From contig CAVVNR010000001.1 of NCBI GenBank assembly GCA_963749715.1, positions 1-64,000 on the forward strand: DNA of 64,000 nt. The letters run 5' to 3'. Below are positions 55,004-62,962 of the stretch, in pieces (the first letter of the stretch is position 1; every line of letters starts with the position of its first letter). The notes under the pieces are model-generated. The model was not told the origin of the DNA. It saw only the letters and a list, made by a program, of their open reading frames with translations, and did no database searches. The position numbers were made by a program, and so were the translations under genes. This DNA is from Roseiarcus sp963749715. Its GTDB lineage: Bacteria > Pseudomonadota > Alphaproteobacteria > Rhizobiales > Beijerinckiaceae.

Positions 55004-55771
55004 ATGCAGGATATGAATTCGGGGCGGCTCGCCGGCAAGGTCGCGCTGATCACCGGCGCGGCCTCAGGCATCGGGAAGGCGACGGCGGCGCTGTTTCATG
55101 CCGAGGGCGCGAAGGTCGCCGCCACCGACCGCAACGAAGCGGGCCTGAAGGCGCTCGGAGCCGACGCCGATCTCACGCTCGCCCAGGACGTGACCGACGA
55201 AGCGCGCTGGCGCGAAGTGGTCGACGCGGTCCTCGCCGCGTTCGGCCGCCTCGACATTCTGGTCAACAGCGCCGGCATCGGCGTCCTCGGCAACATCGAG
55301 CAGGCGACGCTCGCCGACTGGCGCAAGGTCAATGCGGTCAATGTCGAGGGCACGTTCATGGGCTGCCGCGAAGCGGTGCGGGCGATGAAGGAGACCGGCG
55401 GCGGCTCGATCGTCAATCTCTCCTCGGTCGCCGGGATCATCGGCGACGCGTCTTCGGCCGCCTATTGCGCGAGCAAGGGCGCGGTCAGGCTTTTGACCAA
55501 ATCCGCCGCGCTCCATTGCGCCCGCGCCGGCTATGGGATCCGCGTCAATTCGGTCCACCCCTCGTTCGCCGAAACGCCGATGGTGCTGGAGGGCATTGCG
55601 CGGGCGAAGGACCCCGAGCGAGTGCGCGCGGGCCTTTCCCGCGCCGCGCCGATGGGCCGCATGGGCAAGGCGGAGGAGGTCGCGAACACCATCCTCTTTC
55701 TCGCCAGCGACGAATCCTCGTTCACCACCGGCGGAGAATTCATGGTCGACGGGGGCCTGACGGCGCAATGA
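55004..55771 (+). CDS. SDR family oxidoreductase, classical, 255 aa
   Basis: Glycine motif TGAASGIGKATAAL, ATDRNEAGLKAL (NAD preference by Asp), LVNSAGIG, NLSSVAGIIGD and YCASKGAVRLLT (catalytic Tyr-x3-Lys), ending in FMVDGGLTAQ. Resembles cyclohexanol/glucose 1-dehydrogenase-type SDRs. ATG 55004 behind GGGGAGGAG. Paired with the previous SDR, both may act on oxidised products of the MocD-like enzyme (inference). Confidence 0.85.
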   Translation: MQDMNSGRLAGKVALITGAASGIGKATAALFHAEGAKVAATDRNEAGLKALGADADLTLAQDVTDEARWREVVDAVLAAFGRLDILVNSAGIGVLGNIEQATLADWRKVNAVNVEGTFMGCREAVRAMKETGGGSIVNLSSVAGIIGDASSAAYCASKGAVRLLTKSAALHCARAGYGIRVNSVHPSFAETPMVLEGIARAKDPERVRAGLSRAAPMGRMGKAEEVANTILFLASDESSFTTGGEFMVDGGLTAQ

Positions 55772-55778
55772 TGTCGCT

Positions 55779-55805
55779 CCCCTCCCCGCTCATTGCGGGG
55801 AGGGG
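55779..55805. terminator. GC-rich hairpin after the SDR gene
   Basis: CCCCTCCCCGC (55779-55789) pairs with GCGGGGAGGGG (55795-55805) across TCATT: an 11-bp perfect stem. It is repeat-like in sequence and may be a REP relic acting as terminator. Confidence 0.5.
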
Positions 55806-55824
55806 TGAGCGAAGGCAACAGATC

Positions 55825-56189
55825 ATGCGCGACGACGTTGATCCGAAGCTTCGCGAACGGGCTGCGGCGATGCGAAAGGCGCCGACCGATCCTGAGCGTC
55901 GCCTTTGGTGGGCGCTGCGCCATTCGCTGAAACCGGAAGGTACGCATTCCGTCGCCAAGTCGTCATTGGACGCGCGATCGTGGATTTCGCCTGCATCTTG
56001 ACGCGAACGATTGTCGAACTCGATGGCGAGCAGCACGGCTTTGAGAGCGCTCTCGCCTACGATGCCCGGCGCACGCTTGAACTCGAGACGGCGGGCTGGC
56101 AGGTCCCGCGATTTTGGAACGGGCAAGTAACCCGCGAATTGGATGATGTGCTGGAAACAATCCGCGCGGCCATTGAGGGACGGCTCTAG
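55825..56189 (+). pseudogene. DUF559 (endonuclease-like) protein, one frameshift
   Basis: ATG 55825 gives RERAAAMRKAPTDPERRLWWALR. After about 55943 the frame shifts to FRRQVVIGRAIVDFAC, IVELDGEQHGFESALAYDARR and GWQVPRFWNGQV. The LWxxLR start, VDFAC and ELDGEQH form the VSR-like nuclease fold of DUF559. One missing base explains the break; corrected length is about 121 aa. Small DUF559 genes are frequent stand-alone accessory genes. Confidence 0.8.
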
Positions 56190-56218
56190 CGCTCAGGCGG
56201 CGGACCCCACCCCTGACC

Positions 56219-56239
56219 CCTCCCCGCCGGCACGGGGAG
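56219..56239. terminator. short hairpin between convergent genes
   Basis: CTCCCCG and CGGGGAG separated by CCGGCA lie between the DUF559 gene and the convergent LysR gene. A repeat-type rho-independent-like stem without a T tract. Confidence 0.35.
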
Positions 56240-56249
56240 AGGAACCCGC

Positions 56250-57135
56250 TCACATAAACATCCCCCGGTCGCGCGCCACGGATTTCGCGAGATGTTCGGT
56301 GACGGCGCGGATGCGCCCAAGGCCGCGCGTGTCCTCGTGGGTTACAAGCCAGTAGGCGCGCGTCGCGCGGCGTTCGGGCAGGACGCGCTTGAGGTCCTTG
56401 AAGCGGCGGGCGATGAAATCGTGCACGACCCCGAGGCCGACGCCCGCCCGCAGCGCCTCGAGTTGCGTCACCGCGCTCGCGCTTTCGAAGCTGGTCGGCT
56501 GAGCCGTCGTAGAGTTCGCGCACATAGTCGAGCGCGGTCGAGAAGGCATGTTCCTCGACGTAGCCGATAAGTCTGTGAGCCTTGATCGCCTCGACGTCCG
56601 CGGGCGCGCCGTGGCGTTTCACGTAGGCGGCGCTCGCATAAATGCCGAGCGTATAGTCGGTGAGCTTGCGGGCGACGAAGCGTCCCGCTTCCGGCTTGTC
56701 GAGGCCGACGACCACGTCGACCTCGCGCCGCGCGAGCGGGGTCAGTTGCGGCAGCGGCATCAGTTGCAGGCGCACGCCCGGATGGCGCTCGGCGAAGTCG
56801 CGGAGCGCCGTCGTCAGGTAATAGGTCGAGAAGCCGTCCGGCGCGCCGATGCGCACGTCGCCGGTGAGCTCGAGATCGACGCCGGAGATCTCGCCCTGCG
56901 CGTGCAGGAACGCGCTCTCCATCTCTTCCGCCGCGCCGATGAACCGCTCGCCGGCGCCGGTGAGCTTCGCCCCTGTCGTGCGCCGGTCGAACAGTTTCGC
57001 GCCAATCGTTTCTTCGAGCGCCGCGATGCGGCGGCTCACCGTCGCGTGGTCGAGCTTGAGTCGTTTGGCGGCGGCGACGAATTGGCCGCCCCGCGCGACA
57101 GCGAGGAAAACCCGGACGTTATCCCAATCCATCAT
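56250..57135 (-). pseudogene. LysR family transcriptional regulator, one frameshift
   Basis: The N-terminal wHTH is clear: WDNVRVFLAVARGGQFVAAAKRLKLDHATVSRRIAALE, shown as FLAVARGGQFVAAAKRL and DHATVSRRIAALE. The effector domain follows (DVRIGAPDGFSTYYLTTAL, REVDVVVGLDKPEAGRFVARKL, in parts). Near 56500 one extra base shifts to TSFESASAVTQLEALRAGVGLGV (shown as SAVTQLEALRAGVGLGV) and VTHEDTRGLGRIRAV. Corrected length about 295 aa. It is transcribed away from mmsA across a region holding MazEF. LysR proteins of this subtype often control adjacent dehydrogenases, so mmsA is a candidate target. Confidence 0.85.
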
Positions 57136-57161
57136 CGGAACCTTTGAGGCGCACCTGTGGG

Positions 57162-57203
57162 GCCGGGTCGATGACCCGGCCTGGCGGCGTCAGCGACGCC
57201 GCC
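57162..57203. repeat. two short perfect hairpins upstream of the LysR gene
   Basis: GCCGGGTC-GAT-GACCCGGC (57162-57180) and GGCGGCGTC-AGC-GACGCCGCC (57183-57203). They could be repeats, or the latter an mRNA-level structure; function unknown. Confidence 0.45.
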
Positions 57204-57231
57204 CTATAGTCCGCGCCCTTCGGCTCGTGCT

Positions 57232-57400
57232 TAGCACAATTTCGCACAGCCGATGCGCAATCTCCAAGATTGCTGTGCGCGCGCGCGCGCAGTCCTCCAG
57301 CCGATCGACGGCTCGGCGCCTGCGCATGTCCCGTTCGCCTGGAAGGGTGAAGTTCACGCCGCGGTCAAGAGCGCCCAAGCAGAGCGGCGAGGACCGGGAT
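57232..57400 (+). pseudogene. decayed copy of mmsA upstream region and 5' coding part
   Basis: 57232-57280 matches 58056-58104 (mmsA leader) at about 44 of 49 bases, including an 8-21-8 dyad. From 57296 the DNA follows mmsA codons from 58226: LQPIDGS, AHVPFAWKGEVHAAVKSAQ against FQPMDGT, AHVALASKAEVRAAVENAK. The start-codon part is missing. Either a partial duplication of mmsA or the relic of a second aldehyde dehydrogenase gene. Confidence 0.65.
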
Positions 57401-57411
57401 ACCGCGCAAAC

Positions 57412-57753
57412 TCAAGACAGCAGAGCACGCCGCATGAAAGCAATGACTTTCTTTATCTGTTCGGCGTTCGCCCGACCGATCCTTTCCGCATGGCCGCTTT
57501 CGATGGTCGCCAGTTTGCACGGACGGATAACCGACGGCGCGGGCAGGCCGGCGTCGGTGTACCTCTCGCCGAAGGGAACATCGTCTGGCCACGGCTGATT
57601 TTCGGCGCTGGTGATCATCGCGACCCAGAGGAGTCGCGTGTGCTCGCCGAGGCCCCCTTTGGACACCACAAGCGCCGGCCGCCATTGGCGGGTCGCGCGA
57701 TCGGTGTAGGGAAAAGGCACGCGAACCACATCGCCCCGCTCAAAGCTTGGCAT
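57412..57753 (-). CDS. mazF: MazF/PemK-type mRNA interferase toxin, 113 aa
   Basis: Starts PSFERGDVVRVPFPYTD and has RPALVVSKG, LLWVAMITSA and PSVIRPCKLATIES, the conserved strands of the PemK/MazF fold (R and T/S active-site region). Its start overlaps the end of the AbrB-type antitoxin gene by 14 bp. It would cleave mRNA when unbound. Intact. Confidence 0.9.
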   Translation of the reverse strand: MPSFERGDVVRVPFPYTDRATRQWRPALVVSKGGLGEHTRLLWVAMITSAENQPWPDDVPFGERYTDAGLPAPSVIRPCKLATIESGHAERIGRANAEQIKKVIAFMRRALLS

Positions 57754-57955
57754 AGGCCTCCCGGTCGGCAGGGCCGTCCCATTCGGAGAAGGCCACGAAC
57801 GGGTCCTCGGCTCCGCGCTCGACGACCTTTGTCAGGACCACCCTGCCGCCGTCGATCTCATAGGCAATCTGATCGCCTTCCGCGAGTCGGAGGGCCGCGC
57901 GAACCGGCTGAGGAATTGTCGTCTGCGCTTTGCTTGTCAGTTTGCTGGTGATCAT
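57740..57955 (-). CDS. mazE: AbrB/MazE-type antitoxin, 71 aa
   Basis: SpoVT/AbrB swapped-hairpin N-terminus (ITSKLTSKAQTTIPQPVRAAL, shown as SKLTSKAQTTIPQPVR) with GDQIAYEIDGGRVVL. The acidic C-terminus FSEWDGPADREAY would block the toxin. ATG 57955 is preferred; an ATG 14 codons upstream adds nothing conserved. It probably binds its own promoter. Confidence 0.88.
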   Translation of the reverse strand: MITSKLTSKAQTTIPQPVRAALRLAEGDQIAYEIDGGRVVLTKVVERGAEDPFVAFSEWDGPADREAYAKL

Positions 57956-58066
57956 GGCTATATCTTTGGGCTGCGACGTAAGGAAATTCCTTACCATCTC
58001 CTGGGACCCGCCGCAAACCTCGAAGGCGCTCGACCACGGAGTGCGGGAAACCTTTTAGCACAAATT

Positions 58067-58103
58067 CGCACAGCCGATGCGCGATCTCTCAAATTGCTGT
58101 GCG
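58067..58103. promoter_or_regulatory. dyad upstream of mmsA
   Basis: CGCACAGC (58067-58074) and GCTGTGCG (58096-58103) form a perfect 8-bp inverted repeat with a 21-bp spacer, 54 bp before the mmsA start. The same arms with the same spacing occur at 57243-57279. A regulator binding site is likely, possibly for the nearby LysR protein. Confidence 0.5.
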
Positions 58104-58156
58104 CAAAATCGTGGCGCATAAAGGCCCCAGGACAATCGAGCATCAGGGAGCGGAAC

Positions 58157-59653
58157 ATGATCGAGTATGGGCATTACGTCGGCGGCAAGCACGTCCCCGG
58201 CAAGTCGGGGCGGACCGCCGACGTCTTCCAGCCGATGGATGGCACGGTGCGCGCCCATGTGGCGCTCGCCTCCAAGGCCGAGGTTCGCGCCGCGGTCGAG
58301 AACGCGAAGACGGCGCAGCCCGCCTGGGCGGCGGTCAATCCGCAGCGCCGCGCTCGCGTGCTCATGAAGTTCCTCGATCTGATCGCCAAGAACAACGACG
58401 AGCTCGCCGACACGCTGGCGCGCGAGCACGGCAAGACGATCGCCGACGCCAAGGGCGATATTCAGCGCGGCGTCGAGGTGGTCGAGTTCGCGCTCGGCGT
58501 TCCGCACCTGATGAAGGGCGAATATACCGACGGCGCCGGCCCCGGCATCGACCTCTATTCCATGCGCCAGCCGCTCGGCGTCGTCGCCGGCATCACCCCG
58601 TTCAACTTTCCGGCGATGATACCCTTATGGAAGCTCGCGCCGGCGATCGCCTGCGGCAACGCCTTCATCCTGAAACCCTCGGAACGCGACCCCGGCGTGC
58701 CGATGCGGCTTGGCGAGCTGTTCGTCGAGGCCGGCGGGCCTCCCGGCATTCTCAATGTCGTCAACGGCGACAAGGAGGCGGTCGACGCCATTCTCGACGA
58801 TCCGGACATCCAGGCGATCGGGTTTGTCGGCTCAACTCCGATCGCCGAATACATCTATTCGCGCGGGTGCGCGACCGGCAAACGCGTGCAGTGCTTCGGC
58901 GGGGCCAAGAACCATATGGTGGTGATGCCCGACGCCGACATGGACCAGACGGTCGACGCCCTGATCGGCGCCGGCTACGGCTCGGCGGGCGAGCGCTGCA
59001 TGGCGGTCTCGGTCGCCGTGCCGGTCGGGCAGAAGACCGCCGATGATCTCATCCGCCGCCTCATTCCGCGCGTCGAGTCGCTCAAGATCGGACCTTCGAC
59101 CGACACGCAAGCGGATTTCGGCCCGCTCGTCACCAAGGCGGCCTTGGACAAGGTGCGCGGCTACGTCGATGTTGGCGTCGGCGAAGGCGCCAAGCTCGTT
59201 GTCGACGGCCGCGATTTCAGGATGCAGGGCTATGAGAACGGCTTCTACATGGGCGGGTGTTTGTTCGACAATGTGACCAAGGACATGCGCATCTACAAGG
59301 AAGAGATCTTCGGCCCGGTGCTGTCGGTGGTGCGCGCCCACGATTACGGCGAGGCGCTGGGATTGTGCAACGACCACGAATACGGCAACGGCGTCGCGAT
59401 CTTCACTCGCGACGGCGACGCGGCGCGCGACTTCGCGACCAAGGTCAAGGTCGGCATGATCGGCGTCAATGTGCCGATCCCGGTGCCGGTCGCCTACTAC
59501 ACGTTCGGCGGCTGGAAGCGCTCCGGCTTCGGCGATCTCAACCAGCACGGGCCCGATTCGATCCGCTTCTACACCCGCACCAAGACCGTAACCGCCCGCT
59601 GGCCCTCCGGCATCAAGGACGGGGCGCAGTTCTCGATCCCGACGATGAACTGA
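58157..59653 (+). CDS. mmsA: methylmalonate-semialdehyde dehydrogenase (acylating), 498 aa
   Basis: ALDH family. It has GITPFNFPAMIPLWKLAPAI, ILKPSERDPGVP, FVGSTPIAEYIY, GAKNHMVVMPDAD and the catalytic GYGSAGERCMAVS (Cys about 281). The conserved ending is KSGF-like KRSGFGDLNQHG. ATG 58157 follows GGAGCGGA. CoA-dependent conversion of methylmalonate semialdehyde to propionyl-CoA in valine and inositol catabolism. With the acyl-CoA dehydrogenase and mmsB to the right it forms a split valine-degradation set. Confidence 0.95.
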   Translation: MIEYGHYVGGKHVPGKSGRTADVFQPMDGTVRAHVALASKAEVRAAVENAKTAQPAWAAVNPQRRARVLMKFLDLIAKNNDELADTLAREHGKTIADAKGDIQRGVEVVEFALGVPHLMKGEYTDGAGPGIDLYSMRQPLGVVAGITPFNFPAMIPLWKLAPAIACGNAFILKPSERDPGVPMRLGELFVEAGGPPGILNVVNGDKEAVDAILDDPDIQAIGFVGSTPIAEYIYSRGCATGKRVQCFGGAKNHMVVMPDADMDQTVDALIGAGYGSAGERCMAVSVAVPVGQKTADDLIRRLIPRVESLKIGPSTDTQADFGPLVTKAALDKVRGYVDVGVGEGAKLVVDGRDFRMQGYENGFYMGGCLFDNVTKDMRIYKEEIFGPVLSVVRAHDYGEALGLCNDHEYGNGVAIFTRDGDAARDFATKVKVGMIGVNVPIPVPVAYYTFGGWKRSGFGDLNQHGPDSIRFYTRTKTVTARWPSGIKDGAQFSIPTMN

Positions 59654-59714
59654 TCAGGGACACGGAATGCGGAGAGGCGTATATTCGCCTCCCCGTTCCT
59701 GAAACGAGTTCCCC

Positions 59715-60266
59715 ATGTCCACCGGGCTCAAACTGATGACAGTCGACGAGTTCCTCGTCTGGGCGGAGGGCAGGGAGGGCCACTGGGAGTTGCACGACGG
59801 CGCGCCGGTGATGATGTCGCCGGAGCGCGTCCTTCACAATCGGAGCAAATTCAGAGCGGCGACGGCGCTGCGAGACGCTTTGAGCGCGGCGGGATTGCCT
59901 TGCGAAGTCTTTACCGACGGTCTCGCCATCAGGATCGATGCGCGAATGACATTCGAGCCTGACGCATCAATCGTATGCGGGCCACGTCAGTCCGACGAGG
60001 CGCTCGCCATCGAGAACCCCATTGTCGTCCTCGAAGTCCTGTCTCCAAGCACCGCCGCCATCGATCACGGCCGCAAGCTCAGCGGCTATTTCTTTCTGCC
60101 GAGCGTCGAGCATTATCTCATCCTCGACCCCGACCGGCGGGTCGTCATCCATCACAAGCGCGGGACGGGTGACGCGATCGAGACGCGGATCCTCTCGGAG
60201 GGCGCCGCGAAGCTCGATCCGCCCGGATTCGAGGTTGCGGTCAATTCGTTCTTCCCGGCGCCGTGA
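59715..60266 (+). CDS. Uma2 family protein (DUF820, restriction-endonuclease-like fold), 183 aa
   Basis: Reads LMTVDEFLVWAEGREGHWELHDG (shown as MTVDEFLVWAEGREG and HWELHDG), PDASIVCGPR, NPIVVLEVLSPSTAAIDHGRK (shown as PIVVLEVLSPSTA and DHGRK) and YLILDPDRR. The D...ExLS pattern is the PD-(D/E)XK-like core of DUF820. A common stand-alone accessory gene; role unknown. Confidence 0.88.
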   Translation: MSTGLKLMTVDEFLVWAEGREGHWELHDGAPVMMSPERVLHNRSKFRAATALRDALSAAGLPCEVFTDGLAIRIDARMTFEPDASIVCGPRQSDEALAIENPIVVLEVLSPSTAAIDHGRKLSGYFFLPSVEHYLILDPDRRVVIHHKRGTGDAIETRILSEGAAKLDPPGFEVAVNSFFPAP

Positions 60267-60286
60267 TCGACACCCCCGGACACTAG

Positions 60287-60700
60287 CTAGAACCTGAACA
60301 GCGTCAGCCCCGGTGCGGCGTTGCCGAACTGGTCGGTCAGCCGCTCGCGGCCGCGCATGCCGGAAAAGGTTCCCTCGATCGGGGTCGACTGGTTGAAGGT
60401 GTCGTAGACGTAGCCATTGCCGGCCGTGCCCACCGGAACCTGGGTGCCGGCGGTCAGGTAGGAAGGCCGAGGGTGGACGGTGATCTGCCGGCCGGCGGGA
60501 GCCGGATGCTTGGCCCGCTTTTGCAACGCCGTCTGGCGCGCCTTCGCCTTCTGGGAAGTCGTCCGCGAGGGCGCCGACTGCAGAGGTCCCGTCTCCAGGG
60601 GCCCCTCCTCCAACGGCCCCGTCTGGGCATTCGCAACCGGGGCCGACGCGAGGCCGGCCGCGAGCGCGGCGGCGGCCAGGAGCCGAACGAATCGAACCAT
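60287..60700 (-). CDS. small exported protein of unknown function, 137 aa
   Basis: Signal peptide (FVRLLAAAALAAGLASAPVANA), then a short repetitive stretch GPLEEGPLETGPLQSAP, a basic linker (QKAKARQTALQKRAKH) and a neutral tail ending TLFRF. A C-terminal aromatic residue is compatible with outer-membrane targeting but nothing else supports it. ATG 60700. Confidence 0.7.
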   Translation of the reverse strand: MVRFVRLLAAAALAAGLASAPVANAQTGPLEEGPLETGPLQSAPSRTTSQKAKARQTALQKRAKHPAPAGRQITVHPRPSYLTAGTQVPVGTAGNGYVYDTFNQSTPIEGTFSGMRGRERLTDQFGNAAPGLTLFRF

Positions 60701-61102
60701 GATCCCTTCCTTTCGCTCGACGCAGTCAGCTCGATAACAAGAGGCGGCGCGCTGAATGCAAAAGAGCGAGGTCGCGTCGATGGTTCAGGGCCGCCCTGAA
60801 CGATCGCCGCCGTGTTTGCCCCGCCCGTGACGGAAAATCAATGCCGTCGCGGATGGCGCGGATTGGGGGCGCTCGATCCAGGCTCCTGATTTCAATACGT
60901 GACGGCTCGAACTCGAGATCAGTCCAGCGACTTGCGGAACCGAGGACGCCGATCCCGCGCGCCGACTGATATGAATTGAGCGCGGCGCTCCGTTTGATAT
61001 ACGTCAAGCCGGCGACGGTGGTCGAGGCGATCGCCGTTCGCGCGGACGCAGGGGCTGCGGCGCGACGGCCATCGCAGGGAAGGAACGAGGAAGGGCAACC
61101 AT
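60701..61102. other. gene-free stretch before the acyl-CoA dehydrogenase gene
   Basis: About 400 bp. Six-frame reading gives only short frames without homology. It must hold the divergent promoters; no clear operator, riboswitch or repeat seen. Confidence 0.4.
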
Positions 61103-62239
61103 GTGTTCGCGCTGACCGCAGACCATCTCGCCGTCCGCGACATGGCGAAATCCTTCGCCGATGCGCGAATCGCGCCCAACGCGCTGCGCTGGGACGAAAC
61201 GGAGCATTTTCCGGTCGACGTCCTGCGCGAAGCGGCGGCGCTCGGCATGGCGGCGATCTACGTCAGCGAGAAAGAGGGCGGCAGCGGCATGACCCGCCTC
61301 GACGCGGCGCTCATCTTCGAGGCGCTCTCGACCGGTTGCCCAAGCGTCGCGTCGTTCCTCTCCATCCACAACATGGTCGCCTGGGTCGTCGACCGCTTCG
61401 GCTCGCCCGAGCTCAAAGGCCGCTATCTGCCACGGCTCGCCAGCATGGAGCTGATCGCCAGCTACTGCCTGACGGAGCCCGGCGCCGGGTCCGACGCCGC
61501 GGCGTTGACCGCGCGCGCCCGGCGCGACGGCGACGCCTATGTCCTCGACGGGGTCAAGCAGTTCATCTCCGGCGCCGGAGCGAGCGACCTCTATCTGGTG
61601 ATGGCGCGCACCGGCGAGGGCGGCGCGGCCGGTATCTCCGCCTTCATGGTCGAAAAAGACATGCCGGGCCTCTCTTTCGGGGCGAAAGAGAAGAAGATGG
61701 GCTGGCGCGCTCAGCCGACCAGGCAGGTGATCCTGGAGGGCGTGCGCATCCCGGCGGCGAATCTCGTCGGCGTCGAAGGGGGCGGGTTCAAGATCGCGAT
61801 GGCCGGGCTCGACGGTGGGCGGCTCAACATCGGCGCCTGCTCGATCGGCGGCGGCCAGTCGGCGCTCGACAAGGCGCTTGCTTACATGCGCGAGCGCAAG
61901 GCGTTCGGCCGCCGCATCGCCGACTTCCAGGCGCTGCAGTTCCGCGTCGCCGACATCGCCACTTCGCTCGAGACGGCGCGATCGGTGCTCTGGCGCGCGG
62001 CGAGCGCGCTCGACCAGCATTCGCCCGAAGCGACCCGCCTGTGCGCCCAGGCGAAGCAGGTCGCCACCGACGCGGGCTTCAACGCCGCCAACGACGCGCT
62101 GCAACTCTTCGGCGGCTACGGCTATCTCGCCGACTATGGCGTCGAGAAACTGGTGCGCGATCTGCGCGTGCACCAGATTCTCGAAGGAACGAACGAGATC
62201 ATGCGGGTGATCGTGGCGCGCGGGCTGATCGAGAATTGA
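61103..62239 (+). CDS. acyl-CoA dehydrogenase, isobutyryl-CoA dehydrogenase type, 378 aa
   Basis: Has YCLTEPGAGSDAAALTARA (FAD/substrate region), VKQFISGAGASDLYLVMART, KKMGWRAQPTRQVILEGVRIP and the C-terminal GGYGYLADYGVEKLVRDLR plus HQILEGTNEIMRVIVAR, which carries the catalytic Glu (LEGTNE). Between mmsA and mmsB it most likely oxidises isobutyryl-CoA to methacrylyl-CoA in valine breakdown. GTG 61103 is used; the overlapping ATG frame stops at once. Confidence 0.9.
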   Translation: MFALTADHLAVRDMAKSFADARIAPNALRWDETEHFPVDVLREAAALGMAAIYVSEKEGGSGMTRLDAALIFEALSTGCPSVASFLSIHNMVAWVVDRFGSPELKGRYLPRLASMELIASYCLTEPGAGSDAAALTARARRDGDAYVLDGVKQFISGAGASDLYLVMARTGEGGAAGISAFMVEKDMPGLSFGAKEKKMGWRAQPTRQVILEGVRIPAANLVGVEGGGFKIAMAGLDGGRLNIGACSIGGGQSALDKALAYMRERKAFGRRIADFQALQFRVADIATSLETARSVLWRAASALDQHSPEATRLCAQAKQVATDAGFNAANDALQLFGGYGYLADYGVEKLVRDLRVHQILEGTNEIMRVIVARGLIEN

Positions 62240-62268
62240 GCGTCGCGGCAAGCTTCGGAGGAAGATGA

Positions 62269-62901
62269 ATGAACCCATCTCTTTTGGCCGGTCGCGCCGT
62301 CACGGCGAATGCAAGGACAGCCGCCGTCGCCCTCGGCGCTGCGGCGTTCATGACGCTTTTGCTCACCCACGTCTCCGCGCCGCTTGCGCCGCTCCGTTTG
62401 CTTACGCTCGCGATTGCCGCTTTTGCGACCTGGGCGTTCTGCGACGAGATGGGGATGAGGAAGCCGCTCAACCGGGCGGCCTTCGTCTTCTTCGCGATCG
62501 CGGTGGTCGCCAAGGTCCAGATCGCGCTCGGCCTCGCGGCGGAATTCGCCGGGCGCTATTACCTCCTGTACGCCGCCTTCCTGCTGATGTCGGTCCTGCT
62601 TTGGTCGGTCGCGTTTCTGCATCGGAAGCGCGCGCTCAAACTGGTCGGCGCTGTCGGCGTGGTCGCGACCGCCTTTCCAATCGCAGCGATCGTCGTCGGA
62701 CATCTCGTCGTGGGTGTTGGCGCGGCCATTGGGGTAAGCGCGCTATTGGCGGCGACCGACGGATCCCTTCCCTCGGACCTTGGCTTCGTGACTCTGGTTG
62801 AGCGCATATTCGGCCTATGGGCCTATGTCGCAGCATGGCTGCTCTGGCGCGGCCATATTGTCGCTCCTTCCAGCGGGACCATTGCGGCGGGAGCATCGTA
62901 G
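62269..62901 (+). CDS. membrane protein of unknown function, 210 aa
   Basis: Six to seven hydrophobic segments (AVALGAAAFMTLLL, LRLLTLAIAAFATWAF, YLLYAAFLLMSVLLWSVAFL, VATAFPIAAIVVGHLVVGV). ATG 62269 is preceded by GGAGGAAG. No family recognised. 29 bp after the acyl-CoA dehydrogenase gene; co-transcription is possible but a functional tie is not evident. Confidence 0.7.
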   Translation: MNPSLLAGRAVTANARTAAVALGAAAFMTLLLTHVSAPLAPLRLLTLAIAAFATWAFCDEMGMRKPLNRAAFVFFAIAVVAKVQIALGLAAEFAGRYYLLYAAFLLMSVLLWSVAFLHRKRALKLVGAVGVVATAFPIAAIVVGHLVVGVGAAIGVSALLAATDGSLPSDLGFVTLVERIFGLWAYVAAWLLWRGHIVAPSSGTIAAGAS

Positions 62902-62962
62902 AGAGGGACCAATCGAGAATCGAGTCCGTCGGACATTCAGGAGTTCACTGCCGGGTTCGGCC

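Noticed and set aside
57412..57955. MazEF as part of an integrative element with its own recombinase
   Set aside because: No integrase, att-like tRNA end or further cargo visible between the flanking copies.
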